Below, one piece after another: positions 15,417-22,291 of a DNA stretch of 23,085 nucleotides. The DNA comes from a virus, in the IMG/VR virus record IMGVR_UViG_3300018083_000119, positions 1-23,085 of that record; one strand, given 5' to 3'. How positions within the stretch are numbered: the first letter of the stretch is position 1; every line of letters begins with the position of its first letter. Position numbers and translations under genes: made by a program. Below the pieces are notes generated by a model. The model ran no database searches. It was not told where the DNA came from and was given only the letters and a program-made list of their open reading frames with translations.

Positions 15417-15859
15417 GCGCCGCCCTTTGTTATGGCCTTTTCCAACGTGGTCCGCATGGCATCCTTGGCTTTATCCAGATTGTTGGAAAGCCCTGTCCGC
15501 AAATACGGAACCGCCGGCATATTGACCGTCCCGAACTCGACCAGGGATCCAACCTTCCGCGTAGCAACGCGCCTATTGCCGGGACGCTGATAAGTAACTT
15601 TTTTTACCGTGACGATATGCTCGGACGTTAATTGCGTTTTGGACTTGGGAAGCTTTTTGGATATAACGTGTTTCTCCAAAAGATGCGTCTCCACGCGCTC
15701 CGCTTTTAATCTATCCCGCGCCGCCTTTTTGACGATGGCCGCCGCCCGCCCCGTGGCGCGGCCGGCCGCTTGCTTGGCTACCTTTTCGGAAAGCTTCCGC
15801 ATCCGTTGGCCTAGCTCTTGCAAGCCATCCATCCGGAAAGTGATCGTGTTAGCCATCAT
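15413..15859 (-). CDS. HK97 gp10-like / tail terminator-region protein
   Basis: This is a 148-residue protein of the HK97 gp10 type, which acts at the head-tail joint or tail end. Visible family traits are ITFRMDGLQELGQRMRKLSE (about 6-25), a long basic helix (VAKQAAGRATGRAAAIVKKA), then the loop and strand GSLVEFGTVNMPAVPYLRTG (103-122) near the C-terminus. That is the diagnostic E-x-G-T-x-x-x-P-x-x-x-x-LR motif of the family. Two adjacent ATG codons start it (15859 and 15856), overlapping the head closure gene's stop. It is strongly basic overall. Confidence 0.9.
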   Translation of the reverse strand: MMANTITFRMDGLQELGQRMRKLSEKVAKQAAGRATGRAAAIVKKAARDRLKAERVETHLLEKHVISKKLPKSKTQLTSEHIVTVKKVTYQRPGNRRVATRKVGSLVEFGTVNMPAVPYLRTGLSNNLDKAKDAMRTTLEKAITKGGA

Positions 15860-16205
15860 TCTTCCCGCTGTTACAGATAAATTCTATTTCCCGCATTTCC
15901 ATAAAGCGTTCCGCCGGCGGCCGCGCAATGTTGAACGTCAAAGGTTGCGCCCCGTTGCGCTCAAAGCGTAGTCGCCACTTGGCCGTTATCCGCGCCGCAA
16001 ATGTTGACCACCGGACGGCAATGCGCGTATCCATGTCCGCCGTGATTTGTTCCGCCCGCAGTATTTCCCGGCCGCCTATCGGCATGATGGAACATGACAT
16101 CCGACCGCGTGGAACAAACTCCACCACTTCCTCGCCGGTGTCGACATCCTGCATGGCTACAGGTTCGTCCGCCCAAACCTTGTGTGTGTAGTCGCCGGCT
16201 TTCAT
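15849..16205 (-). CDS. Head-tail adaptor / head closure protein
   Basis: This is a 118-residue protein of the phage head-tail joining (SPP1 gp16-like) family, which seals the connector after DNA packaging. It begins MKAGDYTHKVWADEP. The strand MPIGGREILRAEQITADMDT (about 41-60) followed by RIAVRWS is the hallmark of this family. The C-terminus contains REIEFICNSGKND. The ATG overlaps the stop of the head-tail connector gene (ATGA), and the order connector, closure, gp10-like, completion is standard. Confidence 0.87.
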   Translation of the reverse strand: MKAGDYTHKVWADEPVAMQDVDTGEEVVEFVPRGRMSCSIMPIGGREILRAEQITADMDTRIAVRWSTFAARITAKWRLRFERNGAQPLTFNIARPPAERFMEMREIEFICNSGKNDG

Positions 16206-16882
16206 GCGAAGTCCAACCTTTGTCCGCCGTAGGTAATGTCCAAAAGCGCGTGGACGCCTAGCGGCATCGTGGTAACTACGCCGCCGACGTTGACCGCCTC
16301 CCGGTTTTCGTAAAGGTGGCCCAGAAACATCAGCATGGCCATTTTGACCGTCCGTGGCAGGACGAAGCCCAACGGCGTTGTTCCCGGAAGGTCATAGCCG
16401 GCAACGTAGCGGATCCGAACCGAATTGGTAGCAGCTTGCGCCGTTGGCCAGGATTGGCCGGCTTGGAGAATGATCCGGGACGGATTGGCGAATGCGTCCA
16501 ATTCGTAAACCGTGTCCACTAGCGTTTGCTCTACTCCGTCCGTGTCATCGTAAAGGATGGATTCCACCGACTGCGCCGGACCATACGGCAAAACGATAAA
16601 GGGAAAGGCCGGGAACTTGTGGGACGCCAATTCCATAATCCGTGGCGAATAGCTCTGCTCCATGTAGCCTTCGGCGTAAGCGCAAGCCGCCGGGATGCCG
16701 ATATTTTCCAACCAGAAATCGTCATCGGATTCCGGTGGAGTCCCGAAGGTGTCAACCCGCAGATGCGCCCGCGCCTCTTCCAAGCTTATGGCGTTGCCTT
16801 CGGACTCGCCAACTTGCCGGACGTTATAGGTTTGCAGCGCTAGCCGTTGCGCCTCGGCAATGAATTGGTAAAAGTTATTCAT
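16202..16882 (-). CDS. Head-tail connector protein (gp6-like)
   Basis: This is a 226-residue protein of the gp6-like head-tail connector family, which forms a ring below the portal. The family start AISLEEARAHLRVD is visible at about residues 31-44, followed by a DDDF motif, a helix with AACAYAEGYMEQ, and the YGPAQSVESILYDD strand (about 99-112) as in other members. The C-terminal helix VKMAMLMFLGHLYENREAVN is also characteristic. I chose the ATG at 16882, which overlaps the upstream stop (ATGA). A longer frame exists upstream but would run 78 bases into the previous gene. Confidence 0.9.
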   Translation of the reverse strand: MNNFYQFIAEAQRLALQTYNVRQVGESEGNAISLEEARAHLRVDTFGTPPESDDDFWLENIGIPAACAYAEGYMEQSYSPRIMELASHKFPAFPFIVLPYGPAQSVESILYDDTDGVEQTLVDTVYELDAFANPSRIILQAGQSWPTAQAATNSVRIRYVAGYDLPGTTPLGFVLPRTVKMAMLMFLGHLYENREAVNVGGVVTTMPLGVHALLDITYGGQRLDFA

Positions 16883-17490
16883 GCCGCCAACCTTTCGAAG
16901 AGTAGAGCGCCGTCCAGGGATTGACGCCGGAAACAGTCCAATGCGGAATCCTCCGCGCAATTCACAATGTCCACAATCCCATAAACCGCTTCCGCCAACG
17001 CCCGCGCCCTATGGATCCATATCCCGAATTGCTTGGCGCTTGTCGGCGCTTCGGTCGATTCGTACCACCGGCCGCCGCGCATATCGAAGCCCAACAAAAG
17101 GATCCGCATGGCGCCGGCGTGGATGGCTACCTGTACCGCTTGCATCCCGCCATTATTATGCGTCCGAAGGCAGGACGGACTCGAATCGAATCCTTCCCGT
17201 CCCGTGTTTTGCAGGATTTGGACTTCGAAGGGAACATCCGGCCGGACTCCCGGCAATGGCTCTATCGTTAGCTTCCGCCCTTGGCATTGCAGCGCTTCCG
17301 GATTCCGGCGCCACCAGGACGCATCCCCGGCATAGATGGCGTCCGCGTCCGGCGCCAAGCGGTAAGTATCGTTTACGGCAATGCGCGGAAGATGCCGTAC
17401 CTTGTCCGCCACGGTTTGCGACATCGATGGACCGGACGCTAGGACCGCCACGGTTAGCCCTTCCCAATGGCGTGGAATGGTCCAATACAT
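16879..17490 (-). CDS. DUF115/GT42-like Rossmann protein, copy 2
   Basis: This is a roughly 203-residue protein. Visible pieces are LTVAVLASGPSMSQ (about residues 12-25), IAVNDTYRLAPDADAIYAGD (37-56), NNGGMQAVQVAIHAGAMRIL (113-132) with LLGFDM following, and IVNCAEDSALDCFRRQ near the end. By eye, the nucleotide-binding G-P-S loop and the later helix with G-[FY]-D resemble MptE-like DUF115 proteins and GT42 sialyltransferases, so sugar or nucleotide transfer is plausible. It aligns along most of its length with the gene just upstream in the operon, so the two are paralogs. I chose the ATG at 17490 (TGATG overlap with that gene's stop); a GTG one codon earlier is also possible. Function is unproven. 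Confidence 0.65.
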   Translation of the reverse strand: MYWTIPRHWEGLTVAVLASGPSMSQTVADKVRHLPRIAVNDTYRLAPDADAIYAGDASWWRRNPEALQCQGRKLTIEPLPGVRPDVPFEVQILQNTGREGFDSSPSCLRTHNNGGMQAVQVAIHAGAMRILLLGFDMRGGRWYESTEAPTSAKQFGIWIHRARALAEAVYGIVDIVNCAEDSALDCFRRQSLDGALLFERLAA

Positions 17491-18053
17491 CACAGGCAGT
17501 CCGCCAAGTCCCGGCGCTCAAAACAGGTAAGCGCCGTGGAGCGTGTCGCATTCAGGACCGTGGCGCCTTTGCTTGCCGCGTAGCGGGAAAGCCTTTCAAA
17601 CTTGGCCGGCCACCGCCCAATCGAATCGCAATTCTGCAAGCCCTCGGGATGGTTGCCATGCCAATGCGTTTGGCCGTTCAGGACTTGGCAATCGTAGCCA
17701 AGCATAACGATCCGCCGGGATCCCAAGGCAATGGCCAAGGCCACGGCCGAAGCGCCGCTATTGCCGAAGGCATGGAAGCCGGGAAACAACCTAGAGCTGC
17801 GAATGTCCCGTTGGACCAAATGCGGAGACTCGCAAAACTTGTCGCCCGTGAAAACCTCGCGGACTTCCTTTATATGCATCTTCCACCAATTCCGGTCGTA
17901 AGCGTAAAGGATGGACGCCCACGGACAACGCCGGAAGGTCGTATTGGTCACGATAGCCTTGTGGTCCGTTTCCCCAACCATTTGGCAATCCTCCACCGTT
18001 AAGCTTGGACCGCTTGCAATGCAGATGGCAACCTGTCCGGACCATTCAGCCAT
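17490..18053 (-). CDS. DUF115/GT42-like Rossmann protein, copy 1
   Basis: This is a 187-residue paralog of the following gene. Matching pieces are QVAICIASGPSLTVED (about residues 7-22), KAIVTNTTFRRCPWASILYA with YDRNWW (32-57), GNSGASAVALAIALGSRRIV (97-116) with MLGYDC, and VLNATRSTALTCFERRDL near the end, against IVNCAEDSALDCFRR in the partner. The layout, with a GPS loop, an Asp-x-x-Trp-Trp motif and a second nucleotide-site helix, recalls DUF115 and GT42-type enzymes; this is resemblance, not proof. It extends with HWHGNHPEGLQNCDS, a His-rich loop missing from the partner. It overlaps the collagen-like gene's stop by 8 bases. Confidence 0.65.
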   Translation of the reverse strand: MAEWSGQVAICIASGPSLTVEDCQMVGETDHKAIVTNTTFRRCPWASILYAYDRNWWKMHIKEVREVFTGDKFCESPHLVQRDIRSSRLFPGFHAFGNSGASAVALAIALGSRRIVMLGYDCQVLNGQTHWHGNHPEGLQNCDSIGRWPAKFERLSRYAASKGATVLNATRSTALTCFERRDLADCL

Positions 18054-18837
18054 GCTTAACCGACAGGATCCAATCCGGAGTTTTCGGTGGCTTCGTTGTA
18101 TCCACCTTGGCCGTATATTGGGATCCGCCGAAGGTCACAACGTCCCCGGCTTTGTATTGCTTCCCGCTTTCGAAAATGCCCCGGTAGATCTGCCACGGAA
18201 TCAAAATCTCATGCCGGGATTCTGTCTCGCCATTGGCAAACTTTAGAACAATCGTCCGGCCATCTTCCTTCAATTCCGCCGACATCCCTTCCAAGCCAAG
18301 TCCATCCTTCGGCCGTGGCCAACTCGACAATTCCCGATGGACCTCTAGCGCTAAGACTTCCTTTAGGAATTCCATATCCACCGGATCCGCGTCCCGGCCA
18401 TCGGCGCCCTTTTCTCCGGCCGCGCCATCCTTCCCGGCTTCGCCGTCTTTCCCGGCCGCGCCCTCCTTCCCGTTTTCCGGCTTCGGGATGGCGTCGACCG
18501 CCCGCGATACCGCGCCGGATATCTCGGAGAATAAGGCGCCAAGGTCAACCGATTTCCCGTCCTCCGGCGGCGGGATAAGGGAAATTTGCCGACGGACCTC
18601 GGCAGAAACTAGATCCGGATCTACGGACTTTGCCACCGGCCGGGATTCCAATACCGCTATCTTCTCGACCGCCTTTAGCAATTCGTCGGCGTTGTCGTTA
18701 ATGATGGACCTCTGGAGGTCAATCTCCCGCCTTGCTTCGGCAAGCGCCGCCAGGACCGGCGCTACTTGCTTCTCGCAATAGGTTTGGACCGCATGGATAA
18801 CCATTTCCGCGTATTGCTCTGTCTTGTCCATTGTCAT
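18046..18837 (-). CDS. Collagen-like virion protein with CBM5/12-like end
   Basis: This is a 263-residue structural protein in three parts. First comes a helical, coiled-coil-like N-terminus (residues about 1-75, with CEKQVAPVLAALAEARREID). Then a short collagen-like Gly-X-Y tract follows (about 123-148, built from GKEGAAGKDGEAGKD-type units), flanked by acidic linkers. Last is a C-terminal module of about 48 residues (WQIYRGIFESGKQYKAGDVV, then TFGGSQYTA, ending DWILSVKHG) that matches the carbohydrate-binding CBM5/12-type fold seen on phage fibres. I chose the ATG at 18837, which overlaps the upstream stop (ATGA); an ATG six codons earlier is possible. Trimer formation through the collagen tract and glycan binding at the tip are inferred. 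It lies among head genes. Confidence 0.8.
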   Translation of the reverse strand: MTMDKTEQYAEMVIHAVQTYCEKQVAPVLAALAEARREIDLQRSIINDNADELLKAVEKIAVLESRPVAKSVDPDLVSAEVRRQISLIPPPEDGKSVDLGALFSEISGAVSRAVDAIPKPENGKEGAAGKDGEAGKDGAAGEKGADGRDADPVDMEFLKEVLALEVHRELSSWPRPKDGLGLEGMSAELKEDGRTIVLKFANGETESRHEILIPWQIYRGIFESGKQYKAGDVVTFGGSQYTAKVDTTKPPKTPDWILSVKHG

Positions 18838-19025
18838 TCCCGAATGGTTGTCCACGCCGCCACAACGAAAAGTAGCAGGTCATCATCGTTTCGAATGCGG
18901 ATCCGGAGCATATCGTCCTCCGTCAAAACATGATCCGGCCGGAACGCGCCGCCGCCACCGATTATTACCGGCGGTTCCGGCGGAACGTCGGTCGAATTGG
19001 TCCAGGACCAATAGCGGATAAACAT
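18834..19025 (-). CDS. Small hypothetical phage protein, 63 aa
   Basis: This is a 63-residue protein starting MFIRYWSWTNSTDVPPEPPV, with a Gly-rich turn (IIGGGGAFRPDHVLTEDD) and a strand-rich, acidic C-terminal part (MLRIRIRNDDDLLLFVVAAW). No family is recognised. It lies between two fibre-like genes, starts 3 bases after one stops and overlaps the next by 4 bases. A small virion part tied to those fibres is plausible but unproven. Confidence 0.7.
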   Translation of the reverse strand: MFIRYWSWTNSTDVPPEPPVIIGGGGAFRPDHVLTEDDMLRIRIRNDDDLLLFVVAAWTTIRE

Positions 19026-19028
19026 TCA

Positions 19029-20354
19029 TCACGCCGGATCAATAGAGGTTAGCGGATCCCCCGGCGCCGTGGTAACAGCGCCCTGCCACGCTACCGTAGC
19101 GTCGTCCGTCTGGTAGACCTTTAGAAAGCCCGCGACAATTTCCGTTTTGTTCCGCAATGCGTAGAGCGCTTCCGAAACCGTCCGGACGCCATCGGATCCG
19201 CCCGCCACGTTACGTCGTAGGATGGCGTCCGCTATTTCGGTGGCCGTTGCGATTGCATCCATTGCCGCCGCTATTTCCGCCACGGCGTCCGCAGCTAGCG
19301 CCGAAGCCGTCAAGGTGTCCGGCGCCATCGCTCCCACGCTCGAATTCATGCGCCCGTTAACTAGCGCCAACGGAAGCCGGGATTGGACATCCGCCACTTG
19401 CCCCTGCGAAGCCATGCCGTAATTTATATGGTCGACAATGCCTTGCTCCATATCGCTAACGTTCGAATCCATCCGGCCGCCGATCAGCGCCAACGGAAGC
19501 CGCGTTTGGATGTTGTCGGTATCGGCTTGAACCGTTGCCAATGCTGCCGCCGTAGCGAGTCCTGATACGTCAAACGTAATTCCTGTTTGGATCTCTAATA
19601 CCGCATCGGCAGCTAGCGCCGATGCTGTTAGGACATCCGTGGCCATTGCGCCAACGCTTGCGTCCATCCGGCCGCCGATCAGCGCCGCCGGGATCCGCGT
19701 TTGCAAGTTATCTGTATCGGCTTGAACCGTGGCCAATGCCGCCGCCGTAGCGAGTCCCGCAACCGATCCCGACGTAGCCAATCCCGCTTGGATTTCGTTT
19801 ACGGCGTCCGTGGCAAGCGCCGAAGCGGTTAGCGTATTCGCTGCCATTGCGCCAACATTCGAATCCATCCGACCACTAATGAGCGCCGCCGGTAAACGCG
19901 CAATGATGTCGCCCGCTGTTTGTGGAGTCCCGGCGACATTTATTAAATTCGCATTGGCCACGCCGTTAGCATCAAGAGCCAAGGTTTGCCCGCCCTGATA
20001 GATGGGTCGAATATTTGATCTTTGCTCCATGCTGAATGATCCGATAATCGTACCCGCCACCGAAATTCCACCGACCGTCCCGGTTAATAGGACCACATGA
20101 TAGGTTGCGGGAATAAATCCAACCGCAGCGTTCAAAGCTATCCCAACGCGGTTTAGCCCAACCTTGCCATCGAAATCGACAAACAGATTAGTATTGGTCG
20201 TTATTTCGTTTGGATCGTTGGATACATATAGCGCAACCGATGGCGATCCAAGCAACGAAGTCGGAACGCCCGTCGTAAAATTCCGCGTATTAAAAAATAT
20301 TTGGACCGGTTGCAATAACGAGAAGTCGCCACAATAGGCGTATGAATAGACCAT
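19029..20354 (-). CDS. Repeat-rich fibre-like virion protein
   Basis: This is a 441-residue protein with two zones. The N-terminal 115 residues (for example QPVQIFFNTRNFTTGVPTSL at 15-34 and AATYHVVLLTG-like strands) form a probable beta-sandwich that resembles the base domain of phage baseplate or fibre proteins. From about residue 150 the protein is helical and repetitive. Units contain RLPAALISGRMDS, then VGAMAANTLTASALATDAV, then EIQAGLA, then GLATAAALATVQADTDN. Four copies are seen, two of them close to 65 residues apart. Charge is low and Ala is high, which suits a long fibrous trimer. It lies between portal and connector genes, so a head or neck fibre is possible. No catalytic motif was seen. 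Confidence 0.75.
   Translation of the reverse strand: MVYSYAYCGDFSLLQPVQIFFNTRNFTTGVPTSLLGSPSVALYVSNDPNEITTNTNLFVDFDGKVGLNRVGIALNAAVGFIPATYHVVLLTGTVGGISVAGTIIGSFSMEQRSNIRPIYQGGQTLALDANGVANANLINVAGTPQTAGDIIARLPAALISGRMDSNVGAMAANTLTASALATDAVNEIQAGLATSGSVAGLATAAALATVQADTDNLQTRIPAALIGGRMDASVGAMATDVLTASALAADAVLEIQTGITFDVSGLATAAALATVQADTDNIQTRLPLALIGGRMDSNVSDMEQGIVDHINYGMASQGQVADVQSRLPLALVNGRMNSSVGAMAPDTLTASALAADAVAEIAAAMDAIATATEIADAILRRNVAGGSDGVRTVSEALYALRNKTEIVAGFLKVYQTDDATVAWQGAVTTAPGDPLTSIDPA
19469..19865. repeat. Direct DNA repeat of about 195 bp period within the fibre-like gene
   Basis: The segment 19469-19562 (starting CCATCCGGCCGCCGATCAGC) recurs at 19664-19757 with the same start and end and a handful of base changes, 195 bases (65 codons) apart. 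A more diverged copy begins near 19865. The repeats are in phase with the protein and could recombine to alter fibre length. Confidence 0.8.
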
Positions 20355-20539
20355 CAGTACACCGGCGTTGCGATAATCTTAACGATTAGCTTTTGATCGT
20401 CCCGAATCGGGACAAACTCCCAAGCCCTTGGCCGTGGCGCCGGATCCGCCGGCATCACGATAACCGCCGGTGGAGCTGCTTCCTTCGCAACCTCTACAGG
20501 TTCCGGTGGCCGAACAATGCGCGGCTTCCAGTCATCCAT
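20354..20539 (-). CDS. Small Pro/Val-rich hypothetical protein, 61 aa
   Basis: This is a 61-residue protein starting MDDWKPRIVRPPEPVEVAKE, followed by AAPPAVIVMPADPAPRPRAW and the end QKLIVKIIATPVY. It is rich in Pro, Ala and Val. No family is recognised. It overlaps the portal stop by 8 bases, and its own stop overlaps the next ATG by one base (TGATG), so it is clearly part of the coupled operon. Confidence 0.7.
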   Translation of the reverse strand: MDDWKPRIVRPPEPVEVAKEAAPPAVIVMPADPAPRPRAWEFVPIRDDQKLIVKIIATPVY

Positions 20540-21953
20540 GCGCCGCCTGTAGTAGTCCCTTGGAAATCAATAGCGCCATTTTGGCCGCCGCTTGATCTTC
20601 CGCCGCATCATCATTGGCCGCCGGTTCCGGTTCCGCCGCCTTGGGCGCCGGCGTGTTGGACTTGAAGGGATCTTCGCTCCCGTCCCGTTGCGACAACGCT
20701 TCCAATCCGTAATTCTGTTGTTGCAAGTAAGGTATGTTGCCGCCTTCAACCGGCCCCAGATTGAACTTCGCCCGCCCTTCGTTTGGCGTCATCACGCCGG
20801 CGCCAACCAGATCCTTTACCGTCCCGGCTAGGCTCTTCGAATCCATGCGGAGCAGTCCATCCAATTCGAAGTTAGCCCGAAGGTGGCGCCCGTCCACATT
20901 GTCTAGCCCTAAGCCTTCGTCCAATAGCGCTTCGGTGGATTCCAAAAGCTTTTGGATGCAATCGTCGTAATAAATCTGATTCAGTATTTCCGCGTTTTGG
21001 TAAGCCGGCGTCGGACCGATCCCAACCTTGTACGCCGGAACGTGGAAGGTGGAGCAGATCATTTGCGCGGACATATTCAATTGGGCAATGTATTCCGAAT
21101 CCACGGCATCCTCGCGGATCGCCTCATACTTCAAGCCATTGCCTAGGACCGCCGTCCGTCCGGAATTAACGCCGGAAAAATTGGCTTCCCATTCGCCCTT
21201 GTAGCGCCGCATTTCGTCTGTCCCCAATATCCCCGGCGTCGACAACAAGCCACCAGGACGGGAACCGTTGGCGAAAAAGCGCGTCGACTGCTCTTGCATC
21301 GTCAAGCCTTGCGAAGCCGGAAGGCAGGAAGCGTAGAGCGGAGACAATCCGATTAGGGGATGGAAGAGCGTATTAAATCGATCATGCATTATTTCCGAAG
21401 CAGGGACCACAACATCCCGATACGGAATCCCGGCCAAGGCGTCCGTGTAAAGCCGGTAGTAGACCGAACCATTTTCCGCAACCAATGGCGTAACTCTGTC
21501 CGGATCCAATACATACATGGCGCGGACTCTTGTCGACAAGTCCCGCTCCAGCAAAACAAACGTGTTGCCGGTACGCTGTTTGGACAGCGCCCAACATTCC
21601 ATGAACTGTAACCACACCTGCCAATCGTTTGGCTTGCGGAAAAGCCGGTCGTACATACTCGGCGCTTTTTGGAATACGCCTTGTATGTATTCAACCGTAC
21701 TTAGCGCAAGCTTCGAGATATCGCCCGCAATCAAAGTCTCGCAAGCAAATACAACCCAATTGGATTGGATCTGGTTGTGGGAATAGTGGATGTCCTTTTG
21801 AAACCATCCATTGTCCCAAGCTGCTCCGGATCCCCAAACGCTTGTCCACATTCGCGGATCGTCGACGGACGATAGATCCCGTGGCGCCTTCGTTACAAGC
21901 GCCGATGGCGTCCGCGAAACTACCGCCGGCAAATTGCGCCGCCGTTTAGACAT
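20532..21953 (-). CDS. HK97-type portal protein
   Basis: This is a 473-residue portal protein, the twelve-fold ring through which DNA enters and leaves the capsid. Features of HK97 portals in order: HYSHNQIQSNWVVFACETLI (about 56-75), WALSKQRTGNTFVLLERDLS (121-140), YVLDPDRVTPLV (146-157), ASEIMHDRFNTLFHPLIGLS (185-204), then RFFANGSRPGGLLSTPG (224-240) and MICSTFHVPAYKVGIGPTPA (299-318). The C-terminus from about residue 430 is Ala/Glu/Pro-rich and probably disordered. The ATG overlaps the preceding stop by 8 bases. No protease or terminase lies beside it. The capsid gene precedes it, unlike the order in HK97 or lambda. Confidence 0.95.
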   Translation of the reverse strand: MSKRRRNLPAVVSRTPSALVTKAPRDLSSVDDPRMWTSVWGSGAAWDNGWFQKDIHYSHNQIQSNWVVFACETLIAGDISKLALSTVEYIQGVFQKAPSMYDRLFRKPNDWQVWLQFMECWALSKQRTGNTFVLLERDLSTRVRAMYVLDPDRVTPLVAENGSVYYRLYTDALAGIPYRDVVVPASEIMHDRFNTLFHPLIGLSPLYASCLPASQGLTMQEQSTRFFANGSRPGGLLSTPGILGTDEMRRYKGEWEANFSGVNSGRTAVLGNGLKYEAIREDAVDSEYIAQLNMSAQMICSTFHVPAYKVGIGPTPAYQNAEILNQIYYDDCIQKLLESTEALLDEGLGLDNVDGRHLRANFELDGLLRMDSKSLAGTVKDLVGAGVMTPNEGRAKFNLGPVEGGNIPYLQQQNYGLEALSQRDGSEDPFKSNTPAPKAAEPEPAANDDAAEDQAAAKMALLISKGLLQAAHG

Positions 21954-22221
21954 CGGTTGCCTTCGGCGCTTCGTAAACCATCAAAGGCGCCGCCGGTTCC
22001 GGAGCAGGTTCCGCAACCATATCGCGCCGGATATAAGCCCGCTTGGGCTTGTCATCTACTGGCGCGGACTTCGGGACCGGCGCCGGCTTTTTGGGAAGAT
22101 ACTTCGGCGCGTAGTAAGCGTGGCCAATTGCTACCAGGACTCGAGCATGGCCGCCGCTCATAGGGACGGTTGCGCCGGCCGGATTCCGGCCAAGGCGCTT
22201 ATTCAAAACGATGTTAGCCAT
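21946..22221 (-). CDS. Small basic hypothetical protein between capsid and portal
   Basis: This is a 91-residue basic protein: MANIVLNKRLGRNPAGATVP at the start, then a short hydrophobic stretch HARVLVAIGHAYYAPKYLPK, then a Pro/Lys/Ala-rich linker with PKRAYIRRDMV and an Ala/Pro end. No family is recognised. Short basic proteins next to capsid genes are common in phages, some serving in head assembly, but nothing here proves that. An AAAGG ribosome site precedes the ATG, and a terminator lies between this gene and the capsid gene. Confidence 0.75.
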   Translation of the reverse strand: MANIVLNKRLGRNPAGATVPMSGGHARVLVAIGHAYYAPKYLPKKPAPVPKSAPVDDKPKRAYIRRDMVAEPAPEPAAPLMVYEAPKATDV

Positions 22222-22245
22222 TGCTCGACCTTTCGCTACATCGGG

Positions 22246-22277
22246 AAAAAGTCCGGCGCCGCTGATCTGGCGCCGGA
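22246..22277 (-). terminator. Intrinsic terminator after the capsid gene
   Basis: In transcript sense, TCCGGCGCC (22277-22269), an 8-base loop, GGCGCCGGA (22260-22252), then C and five Ts (22250-22246). The stem is perfect over 9 bp and lies 14 bases after the capsid stop. It would lower expression of the downstream head and tail genes relative to the capsid, which is the expected need. The short T run suggests partial read-through. Confidence 0.8.
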
Positions 22278-22291
22278 TGCGAGGGAACCTT

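Noticed and set aside
16883-16960. N-terminal extension of the head-tail connector
   Set aside because: It would overlap the upstream gene by about 80 bases and is Arg-rich; the ATG at 16882 gives the usual 4-base overlap and the family length.
16881-18002. A 373-residue plus-strand open frame opposite the paralogous enzyme pair
   Set aside because: Composition is Arg/Pro-rich with no domain, and it mirrors coupled minus-strand genes with conserved motifs shared between the two paralogs.
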